A DNA stretch of 64,000 nt from Astragalus membranaceus (Eukaryota; Streptophyta; Magnoliopsida; Fabales; Fabaceae), in the NCBI GenBank assembly GCA_039519185.1, contig CM076849.1:105976077-106040076 (forward strand), given 5' to 3'. Shown piece after piece: positions 55,856 through 64,000 of this stretch; within the stretch, counting starts at the first letter, position 1, and every line of letters begins with the position of its first letter. The notes under the pieces were generated by a model, which ran no database searches, was not told where the DNA came from, and saw only the letters and a list, made by a program, of their open reading frames with translations. Both the position numbers and the translations under genes were made by a program.

Positions 55856-57184
55856 TGTTTCAACTGTGGTGAGTCTGGGCATATCAGCGCGAAGTGTTCA
55901 AAGCCGAAGAAAGAAAGGTCTAGTGGGAAAGTGTTCGCATTGGCAGGAGAGGAGCCTGCTGAGAATGATGGTCTCATTAGAGGTACGTGATACATTCATG
56001 GTACTCCTCTGAAATCCCTTATTGATACTGGTGCTACCCATTGCTTTATCTCTGATGATTGTTGTAAAAGATTGGGCCTTGTTTTATCTGCTATGTGTGG
56101 GGATATGGTTGTCGACACTCCTGCTAAGGGGTCGGTGACCACTTCTTTGGTGTGTTCTCTGTGTCCCTTGTCGATCTTCGGCAGGGACTTTGTCGTGGAT
56201 TTTGTTTACTTGCCGTTGAGAGGATTGGACGTAATCTTGGGCATGGACTGGTTAGAGCATAACCATGTCCATATCAACTGTCGTAGCAAATCGGTTAGTT
56301 TCGGAGAGGAAGATTCTGTTTTGTTTTCCGCTAGTCAGTTGAAGAAGTTGATGAAGGAAGGAGTTCAGCTATTTTCGTTGATGGCATCGTTGTCTGCTGA
56401 GAGTCGGGCTGTCATTGAAGAGTTGCAGGTGGTGCGCAAATTTCCAGATGTTTTTCCTGATGAGATCCCTAGTGTTCCACCTGAGAGGGAAGTGGAGTTT
56501 TCTATTGATCTTGTACCTGGTACGAGGTCTGTGTCTATGGCACCGTACAGGATGTCGGGGTCAGAATTGTCTGAGTTGAAGAAGCAACTTGAAGATCTAC
56601 TTGAGAAGAAGTTTGTTAGGCCGAGTGTATCGCCGTGGGGAGCTCCTGTGTTGTTGGTGAAGAAGAAGGATGGGAGCATGAGGTTGTGTGTTGACTATAG
56701 GCAGCTGAATAAGGTGACCATTAAGAACAAGTATCCACTGCCGAGGATAGACGATTTGATGGATCAGTTAGTGGGTGCTCGAGTGTTCAGCAAGATTGAT
56801 TTGAGATCAGGTTATCATCAGATCAAGGTGAAGGATGAAGATGTTCAGAAGACTACTTTCAGGACGAGGTATGGGCATTATGAGTATTCGGTGATTCCGT
56901 TCGGTGTCACTAACGCGCCGGGTGTATTTATGGAATACATGAATCGTATATTCCATACTTACTTGGATCGGTTCGTGGTTGTGTTCATTGACGACATCCT
57001 GATTTATTCGAAGTCGGAGGAAGAGCATGCAAAGCATTTGAGATTAGTATTGGAGGTCCTGAGAGAGAAGAGGCTGTATGCCAAGTCGTCTAAGTGTGAA
57101 TTCTGGTTGTCAGAAGTGAGTTTTCTGGGTCACATCATTTCTGGTAGTGGTATTGCTGTGGATCCTTCTAAGGTTGATGCTGTG
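55856..57184 (+). pseudogene. Tekay A third zinc knuckle, protease and RT (3' truncated)
   Basis: Directly after Tekay B the frame reads CFNCGESGHISAKC (third knuckle) and then LIRGT followed by a TGA stop at 55988 where the family has Cys. The protease DTGATHCFI (56027) and LRGLDVILGMDWL follow, then the linker VVRKFPDVFPDEIPSVPPER. RT has VSPWGAPVLLVKKKDG, KIDLRSGYHQIK, PFGVTNAPGVFMEYMN and FIDDILIYSKS (FIDD box near 56988), ending at VDPSKVDAV. The open part 56072-57214 is 380 codons. The end after 57184 is junction sequence, and the RT thumb and everything downstream are deleted. Confidence 0.88.
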
Positions 57185-57217
57185 ATGCACCTGCACCTGC
57201 ATCATTTCTGGTAGTGG
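57185..57217 (+). other. Deletion junction with templated filler
   Basis: Between RT and the LTR remnant lies ATGCACCTGCACCTG followed by CATCATTTCTGGTAGTGG (57200-57217), an exact 18-bp copy of 57133-57150. The last bases, TAGTGG, overlap the LTR sequence TAGTGGCTATT. This looks like template switching during repair of a break. Confidence 0.8.
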
Positions 57218-58138
57218 CTATTATTTTGATTGACGATGGTATTGATGATGAATAAGAGTTGCGGCCTTATAAGTGACGATGATACCATAAAGGCTACTAG
57301 TGATGATGATATTAATGATGGTGAATTTTAGTGGCAATGTTATGTGTGACGATAACCTGATAGGTGATGTGCCTTTTATTGGCAAATTGGTAAGTGATAG
57401 GTCACTAAGTGGATTGTAATTGTATGTGACTGTCTCCGGTGCATATCATGGTGCTTCATACATCTCATGTGCATAAACAAGTGACGATGACGCCATAAAG
57501 GCTATTTAGTGACGATGATGCCATAAAGGCTATTTAGTGACGATGATGATAGGTACCACATGCATACGCCCGTTGTGGTGGGTTGCACTTCATGCATGTT
57601 CATGACATTGGGATGACTTGCAGTGATGACTGATTTGATGTTGCGATGTGGTTTATATAACGTTGTAGCTCTAGCATAATACTTATCATATGCACTATTA
57701 TATTGTTAGATGAACTCACCCCTTCTGTTTGAATGTTACCCCTATGCGGTAACGTGCAAGTGTTCTCGAGTGAAGGCTTAGGTACCTTCGTTAGCTGAGT
57801 CGGGTCGTCTGCTCTGATACGTAGCACTCAGTGGGGAGGGAATGAACCTTAGTTCTTTTGATTATTTGACTGTTGTAGTTGATGTTTTTATGACTTTCCG
57901 CTGCGTAGATGCTGAGTTTTTACTATGTTGATTGAATTGAGTGTTTTGAGCTCACCCCAGTGGTGATGTGCTATGTATCACATTATTATTGACGATGAAC
58001 TATTTTATATAGATGCATGATGTGGTGTGGGTTTATGTGTGACATCCCGTGTGGTGAAAAATGATTTATTTTAAAGAAAAAGAAAAAGAAACTCTGATTT
58101 TTAGTAAATAAATTACCGGGTAGAAAATGGGTGTTACA
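57212..58138 (+). repeat. Tekay A 3' LTR remnant (927 bp)
   Basis: Corresponds to 43580-44506 of the 5' LTR without indels, followed by the ATGGC target duplication. Confidence 0.92.
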
Positions 58139-58143
58139 ATGGC

Positions 58144-59100
58144 AAGTCTACAATGGAGCACATCGGCCGATTCACGGCCCAATATGGAGAAGGGAAGCAG
58201 AATGAATATCGCAAGCTGCAGTTATTTCCCTTGTCCTTGATAGGGACTGCTCTCTCATAGTACTCTTCACTCCCACCTGATTCTATTCAGAACTGGGCAG
58301 ACATGGAAATGTGCTTTCATGACAAGTTTTATTGGTCACAGCCCGAAGTCACCGCAGCCGATCTCATGAATTTGCGGCAGAAGGTAGACGAGGTTGTGAC
58401 AGACTTCATTGAAAGATTTAGAAAGATGGCCGGAAAATGCTGAGTACCTTTTCCAGAATCCCAACTCACTTCCATGGCTATCTCTGGAATGCACCCTCTA
58501 TTGAAGGAAAAGCTTGTGGGACAAGCTTGCAGTGACCCCAGTGGCCTGGCCTCCAGGGCTATCCAAATTGAACAATACATACAGGAGAAAGAGAGGAAGA
58601 GGGCCATTAGGGGTCAAGGACCTCAGTTAGTGTCAGTAGTTGACACTGAAGAAGATTCTAACTAGGAAGAGGGCCATTAGGGGTCGAGGACCTCAGTTAG
58701 TGTCAGTAGTTGACATTGAAGAAGATTCTGACTATGATGAGTCAAGGTGGCCGAGATAGTCAAAGGGAAAACTTACCTATGTCCTGCTCTTAAGCCTACC
58801 AAGGGGAAGGAGAAGGACGAGGTGGAAAACAGGTCTGAGTACTGCTTTGATATATCTAAAGCGGACCAAATCTTTGACTAGCTGCTAAAAGATAAGCAAA
58901 TCAATCTCCTCGACGACCACAAGATACCTCCACCCGAGGAGACAAAGGGGAAGAAGTACTGCAAGTGGCACAATTCATTCAATCATGCCACCTCCAATTG
59001 CATCATCTTCCGCCGAGCCATTCAAGAATCTATCAGGAAATGGAGGTTTAAGATGGCCGACAAAGGGGTGCCAGAGATAATCGTTGACACTGACCCTTTT
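58144..59100 (+). pseudogene. Tat element gag, C-terminal part
   Basis: Continues the capsid after the ATGGC duplication: STMEHIGRFTAQYGE, LQLFPLSLIGTALS, then a TAG where Trp is expected (58257), WADMEMCFHDKFY, and DFIERFRKMAGKC followed by TGA. Later YCKWHNSFNHATSNCIIFR (58957-59013) is the Cys/His motif typical of this gag type. A 70-bp tandem duplication (58594-58663/58664-58733) adds a stop. Several stops mean no product. Confidence 0.75.
58594..58733 (+). repeat. 70-bp tandem duplication in Tat gag
   Basis: AGGAAGAGGGCCATTAGGGG begins both copies (58594 and 58664). The copies differ at a few bases, and 70 is not a multiple of 3, so the duplication shifts the frame. Confidence 0.88.
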
Positions 59101-60650
59101 CCCAGCATGAACATCAACATGGTTTCCTTCTCGGGGAGCGACCGTGGAAAGGGAAGAAGAACTATATGTGGGGTCCCCAAACATGAGGTTCACCCAGGAA
59201 GAGCAGTATAAGCCTTTGACCGGTTGGGACCTTCTGCCGAGGGATCCACTGTGGCTGAGCGTGTAGCTCTCTTGCAAGACAGACTGCAGGTAGGGGAGCC
59301 AAGCCAGTGCAAGGAACCTCAGAGGAGACTTCCCAAGCCAGGGAATCTTGTCCACGATCTTAGGGAATTACATTTGTCCAAACTCAATCCTGAGAGGCAA
59401 GCACCCCGACCCAAGGATATGAGGTCAAGGCTCCAACACCTCTCGCCTGGGGGGCATGGTCGGTCTGCCGATGAATCCATCAAGCAAGCCACTGTACCAA
59501 ACCTAGGTGAGAAGTCTCACCTAAAGGGAGAAAGGAGAGCGACACAGGTCACTATAGCACAAGACTCGACATCAGTCCTCAGTCCATTCTAACCTTATGG
59601 AAGTCCTTAGATGTTAGCACAGCTCCAAGGAACCTCATATGGCTTACCCCGGTTCTGAAATTTACCCCTCTGATCTCTCATGACCTTGGAGTGAGCATTA
59701 CTATCATCTTCATATATCCTGCAACTGTCGATCAAATCAGCGAATACCCGAATCTTCTGGTACCCTATAGCTTTCTTTATATCAGCCCTCAGTCCATTCT
59801 CAAACTTTAGGAGACATCTCAAAAATGGTGAACCCATAACAACAAGAGATATCAAAGATCTCATGGAGCAATCCAATTATACTAACAAATACCTCCAAGC
59901 TTTAGGAGATTCCAAACATCAGTAAGTATCACAGTACTGAATGATCGTGAGCTGAGAGCCACTAAAACTGTGAGACCACCTTCGGAGGTACCACAAGACC
60001 AGTGGATGACGAAGGCAGTATCAGAAGTATCAACCCCCAAGCCTGCTTCCAAATGTCGCTCGCAGAAGAGGAGGCTGTAGACGGCAAGGGCTTTCCACAG
60101 AATGAGGGAAACGTTGCAGATGCACACCTCGGCCAGGGAGGGGAATACACAGGCTATTCCTGCAGCCGCAGTAGCTATGGTGCTGGGACAGGCTTTCTCA
60201 AAACCTGCCGAGGGCAAAGCCTTAGAGCAACGAGCCACCGAGACAGCTGGCCCTAGCACATCCACTGATAAAGAAGAAGAGCTTAACACCATGATAGGGG
60301 TGGTGGACGCAATTGGTAACCCTCTCACTAAGGTATTAAGGGAATATCTGTATGGCCCTCACAGCCCTGGACGACCTCAGTCAGTCATTGCTCTCCTCGA
60401 CTAGGGGATAATGACTGAGGCCGAGGTTGCAGAAGATGATCTCTTGGGAGAAGAAGAAGAGAACCCTTCGGCCCACTAGATTTTGATGGTAAATCTCTAA
60501 CAGAGTCAATCCTAGATGGCATAATGGACGGAGAGGATGGCGAATTCCTTGCTGGCATAGAAATGGTGGGACTCCTACCACCTGAATTCCTGGGAAATAA
60601 GGACCAGCCAAGAGCCCTCGAGGGAGATGTCTTTACCTAGAAGGCCGAAT
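59101..60650 (+). pseudogene. Tat element gag-protease linker region, degenerate
   Basis: Several short frames (59224-59592, 60102-60404) have low-complexity charged composition and no recognised domain. The region is interrupted by a reversed Tekay gag fragment (59621-59812). Confidence 0.45.
59621..59812 (-). pseudogene. Reversed Tekay gag fragment inside the Tat element
   Basis: The minus strand reads LKFENGLRADIKKAIGYQKI, then RVFADLIDSCRIYEDDSNAH and GKPYEVP. This is closely parallel to Tekay A gag at 45840-46020 but on the opposite strand. A 19-bp near-repeat, TCAG(T/C)CCTCAGTCCATTCT, occurs at the left border (59573-59591) and inside the right end (59785-59803). Confidence 0.85.
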
Positions 60651-60658
60651 GGGCTGCC

Positions 60659-61177
60659 TTGATAGATCCTGAGGGGCCAGTCACGGAAGGGATGTTGTTC
60701 AAAAAACCTACGTTGGGCATGACCAGACACTTGAAACCCCTTTACATTAAAGCCCACTTGAACTGGAAACTTTTCAACAGAATATTTGTGGATGGTGGTG
60801 ATGTGTTGAACATCATGCCATTGACGACAATGAAGAAATTGGGCAAGAATGCCGAGGACCTCATCCCCACGACCATGACCATGACAAGCTTCATGGGCCA
60901 CCCATCTCATGCCTTAGGGGTGTTGGTGGCCGATGTAACAGTTGGATCTAAGATAACCCGATCAGCTTTCTTTGTTATTGAGGGAAAACCTTCATATGCT
61001 GTAATTCTGGGGGGAGATTGGATTCACACCAGTGAATGTGTTTCCTCCACTCTACATCAGAGATTAATGATATGGGTGGGTGATAAAGTGGAGATAATAG
61101 AGGCTGATCCCAATCTGTTCCCCGTCGAGGTAAAGATGTTTGAGGTTGTTTTCTATTCCCCTACCTGCACCCTATAG
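60659..61177 (+). pseudogene. Tat element protease region (172-codon frame)
   Basis: Order of motifs: HLKPLYIKAHLNWKLFNRIF, the catalytic loop VDGGDVLNIMPLTTMKKLG (60788-60844), a fold strand FFVIEGKPSYAVILGGDWIH (60970-61029), and CVSSTLHQRLMIWVGDKVEI. The Asp of the active site is present. The frame ends before RT, and frame changes and stops follow (61170-61700), so the polyprotein is dead. Confidence 0.8.
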
Positions 61178-61720
61178 CCATTCTAGTAAACTATGAGGAA
61201 GGGGGTATAGAATCGTGTGATTGGACGAAGAAGGGTTTTGAACTCAAACTGTTGGCCGACCCATGGCCTAACACCGAGGGTAATGATTAGTCTCCCATCA
61301 GAAGTACAAAGCCTGCTGGATTGAATGCACCTGTTCCAAGTTAAATCCAACATTGAAGAGGCTATGTTCGGTGCAGTATACGAAGAAGATGAACTCTCAA
61401 AGCACCCTTGTCAGAGGACTTCGGATAACCCCGAGGATGGGATGTTGGCCGAACCCCCTCACATATAACCCATCCAGAGAAGAGTACCCACAGTTAACTT
61501 AGGGAGTAAAGATGAAACAAGGATGACCAAAGTTAGTGGCACATTGCAACCACATCAACGAGATCAGATGGTAGCTTTGATAAAGGAGTATCGTGACTGC
61601 TTTGCATGCGATTACCATGAGATACCAAGTCTTGATAGGGCAATGGTAGAGCATAGGTTGCCCATTAAGGAAGGTTGAAAGCCCCACAAGCAACCACCGA
61701 GGAGGTTCAATCCCCAGCTA

Positions 61721-62030
61721 ATGCCCCAGATCAAGGCAGAGATAGAAAGGCTGCTGAAAGCAGGATTCATAAGAATTGCAATGTACGTAGAATGGATGTC
61801 TAACATAGTCCCCATGATCAAAAAGAATGGCCAGGTGAGGGTTTGTATTGATTACAGAGACCTGAACTTGGCCGCTCCAAAGGATGAGTACGGTATGCCT
61901 GTGGCCGACATGGTGGTCGAGCCGCAGCTAAAATGCCATCCTGACTTTTATGGACGACTACTCTGGCTACAACCAGATATATATGGCCGAGGCTGACACC
62001 CATAAGACCGCCTTCAGGTGCCCCGGTGCC
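61721..62030 (+). pseudogene. Tat element reverse-transcriptase start, truncated
   Basis: MPQIKAEIERLLKAGFIR and VPMIKKNGQVRVCIDYRDLN with AAPKDEYGMPVADM are the RT fingers. After a one-base shift near 61945 the SGYNQIYMAEADTHKTAFRC palm motif follows. It stops at CPGAL (62030), before the YxDD box, where unrelated sequence begins. Confidence 0.82.
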
Positions 62031-62222
62031 TTAGGTATTGATAACTATATTTTATATAGAGTTATTTATGCATCTAAACATAACTAATGGCTTGAAATCA
62101 AGTGTAATATGTGTTAAATATATAGTAGTAAGAGTAAAATAACAACATTTATGGTTTCAAGATGAATGCCATTCATAGTTTAGCATTTTGTATATATATT
62201 GGTATGTTTGATGTGTTTGTTC

Positions 62223-62355
62223 AGTGCACCTGCAGTTGATGCACCTGCACCAGGAAAACAGCAGTGCATCTGCACTGAAAGTATTAACATTAGTGCATCT
62301 GCACTAAAAACATTTACAACAGGGCAACTGCACAAAGGTGCATCTGCACCATCCT
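62223..62355. repeat. GTGCA-nn-TGCAC near-palindrome cluster
   Basis: GTGCACCTGCAG, TGCACCTGCACC, GTGCATCTGCACTG, GTGCATCTGCACTA, GGGCAACTGCAC and GTGCATCTGCACC lie in ~130 bp, with another copy at 62862-62873. Confidence 0.85.
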
Positions 62356-62669
62356 GCACTAAAGACAGATTACTCAACATTAAAAGCACCTCAAACCATA
62401 CCAATGCATAAACACCTCAACGACATCATGCTTAGTCACAAGTCACATGGAGGCACATGCCAACATGCAAAAGGAGGCGCCTACAATAGAAGAACATTAT
62501 GAAGGGTCATTCATAAGGGACACATGGCTTTCCACGATTGGACCTCTCTATGAGGTAGAGTGTTGAACTAAATCCCCTTCATCAAAGATCTGAAAAATAA
62601 CCATGGTTAAGCCTCCTTAGGTTAACTTGATCTCCAAGCAAAACCTCACTTGAAGGAAACCTCCAAGGC

Positions 62670-62679
62670 TATATAAAGG
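62670..62679 (+). promoter_or_regulatory. TATA box (CTATATAAAG)
   Basis: Good match to the plant TATA consensus, with a CA-rich possible start region ~35 bp downstream. Confidence 0.55.
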
Positions 62680-63374
62680 CTTCCACTTCTCACTTGAAGA
62701 CATACCATTACATACACATTCCATTATAGTCTATAATCATTTCCTTTCTTGTATTTTATTTCTTTTTATAGTTTTAAGTTAGTAGTTAGTTTGCAAGAAG
62801 GTAAGGAAGGAATTGACGACTTCTCCCTTCACTTCTTCATCTTAGTTAGGTGCAAGAAGTCAGTGCATCTGCACTGCTGGGCAAACTTATGCAAGAGTAC
62901 TTCAATCAGTGTAATCTCTACCCTATTGATATCTCTTGTACTTTCCATTATATCAACATGTTTTATTCCATTTATCTTTTCCTTGCAATGCATATTATGA
63001 GCTAAACCTCTCTGGTTGAGATGTTCTAACTTTATAATGAGCTTTTGAGTAAGTTATTGTGGTTTTAAGTGTTGTATGCATTTTGGTTCTTGTGTTATAC
63101 TACATCCATCTTATTTTAAGGTTGATCGCTTAGAATAAGTAGAGTTATATTCACATACATGGTTTATAACTAGAAATCAAGACTAATAAGGGTGAGTGTT
63201 TTAATGAAGGCTTTGTTAAAACCATGTTAAATCCTAGACATAGGATAACATAGTCCTTCGGGTGATATAGTGGGTACTTCAAAGGCAGGAGTGGACTTAT
63301 TTAGCAAGCCTAGACCTAGGAAGCTTGTAACGAAACTCTGAAGAAAGTAGCTGAAAGGCACGTACTGATGCAGC

Positions 63375-64000
63375 TTGTAACACCCCTTTTCTAATAACCT
63401 TACTATTTAATAAAATCAGAGTTTCTTTTTTTTTCTTTTGAAAATAATTTAAGCGAGTGCTACACTTACATCATAAAATCAACCACTTCACTTTTCACAG
63501 TCGGTTCAAAATACAAGGTACATAGCACCATAAACAAAAAAACGTTTAGTTCGCATCAACTAAATTCAATCACCACCAGCAGCGGAATAATAATGAGTTC
63601 TAACAATAAAAACCAATACATCACCAATAAAAATCTAACGGTTAATGAAAATAACACATAAACATAGGACACCCCCCCTGGTGCTACGTATCAGAGCGTG
63701 ACACTTCCTACCAGACGAAGGCATAAGGGAAACCTTCACTCGTTATTACCTGCACGTTGCCGACATAAGAAGCAACATAAAAGCAGTAGGGTGAGTCTCT
63801 TTTCATAATTAATAACATATGGGAATTAAGCACTGCATAGGAAAAGGGAAACAGACACACCAATTCACAACAAAGGCAATAACCACATCACAGTTACATT
63901 CACCAAACAACAATGCAAAAGGTATGGTTATGCATGAAATGCAACCCAAACTCCACGGGCACATGCATGTCGGATCCGTCACCAAATACAAATAGGCCGT
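63375..64000 (-). repeat. Minus-strand LTR of the solo-LTR family, runs off the right edge
   Basis: The plus strand starts TGTAACACCCC, the complement of an LTR end GGGGTGTTACA. The block at 63674-63800 is the complement of 35110-35240 in the solo LTR (ATACGTAGCACC, the GTCGGCAACG region, ACCCTACTGCTTTTATGTTGC). Whether it is solo or part of a full element cannot be seen. Confidence 0.8.

Larger units (their letters stand above)
42026..58138 (+). mobile_element. Tekay A: Tekay/Del-type chromovirus with nested insertions and 3' deletion
   Basis: The 5' LTR is 42026-44506 and the 3' LTR remnant 57212-58138. Target duplication ATGGC is at 42021-42025 and 58139-58143. Its gag is interrupted by a hAT MITE and by Tekay B. 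Coding sequence comprises gag (44620-46214, continuing at 55856), protease and RT up to 57184. RNase H, integrase and the first ~1.55 kb of the 3' LTR were lost in one deletion. The retained 927 bp of LTR differs from the 5' LTR at about 13-14 positions (~1.5 %) with no indel. Confidence 0.9.
40016..62030 (+). mobile_element. Tat-clade Ty3/gypsy element, 3'-truncated, split by Tekay A
   Basis: The 5' LTR 40016-40722 is followed by a PBS-like sequence and broken gag (40790-42025 and 58144-59100), protease (about 60770-61177) and an RT start (61700-62030). The insertion of Tekay A at 42025/42026 explains the gap. The element stops abruptly in RT. RNase H, integrase and the 3' LTR are absent from the window. 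Protease features such as DWIHTSECVSSTLHQ are typical of the Tat group (Tat, Retand, Ogre). Confidence 0.78.
62031..63374 (+). other. LTR-like sequence with TATA box and GTGCA..TGCAC cluster; no gene
   Basis: No coding potential was recognised. A TATA box (GGCTATATAAAGG, 62667-62679) followed by CCATTACATACACATTCC resembles a plant LTR or gene promoter. Palindromic GTGCATCTGCAC motifs cluster upstream and recur at 62862. Its left border cuts the Tat RT and its right border is the LTR at 63375. No partner copy in the window proves that it is an LTR. Confidence 0.4.

Overview
This is plant nuclear DNA. The evidence is GT-AG introns, LTR retrotransposons with initiator-methionine-tRNA primer sites (TGGTATCAGAGC or TGGTATCAAAGC), eudicot-type Ty3/gypsy and Copia lineages, a hAT MITE and long foldback elements. 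A legume or another eudicot with a large repeat-rich genome fits, but the sequence alone does not fix the species.

The only host gene recognised is at the left edge. On the minus strand, 771-2862 holds the first six exons of an ATG14-like autophagy gene (Cys-rich N terminus plus coiled coil). The rest of the gene lies to the left of the window. A decayed LINE fragment (95-520) sits at the far left, in or just past intron 6. Upstream of the gene are a GGAGA microsatellite, a tRNA-derived SINE, a LINE 3' fragment and a possible Copia LTR fragment (to about 5050).

From 5057 to about 40015 the base layer is a tandem array of composite monomers of about 2.0 kb. Each monomer carries a minus-strand fragment of a Tat/Ogre-like retroelement protease, a spacer with a small inverted repeat, and a foldback DNA element of about 1.25 kb with TIRs of about 220 bp. 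Three LTR retrotransposons with exact 5-bp target duplications interrupt the array. They are a decayed Tekay/Del chromovirus with 2.69-kb LTRs (Tekay C, 7704-16617, AATTC), an apparently intact CRM-like chromovirus on the minus strand with one 1451-codon ORF (25624-31399, TGTGT), and a pol-deleted Copia element on the minus strand (31507-39819, GTAGA). The Copia element itself contains a solo LTR (33278-35568).

From 40016 to about 62030 there is a four-layer nest. A Tat-clade gypsy element (5' LTR 40016-40722) is split in gag by Tekay A (42026-58138, TSD ATGGC). Tekay A gag is in turn split by a hAT MITE (44688-45395, TSD AGAATCAG) and by Tekay B (46215-55850, TSD TGGTG). Tekay B's two 3083-bp LTRs differ at one base that I found, although its internal region is defective. 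The right end holds LTR-like sequence (62031-63374) and a minus-strand LTR running off the edge (63375-64000).

The most unusual feature is a pattern across families. LTRs of at least four families (Tekay B/C, Tekay A and the related solo LTR, Copia, and the LTR-like block at 62.2 kb) each carry a cluster of short near-palindromes, with a different palindrome in each group. In Tekay B these form four pairs spaced exactly 21 bp apart within a 72-74-bp repeat. Tekay C shows the same pairing (21-22 bp) although its LTR is otherwise different. No CRISPR, origin or canonical RNA gene was found.
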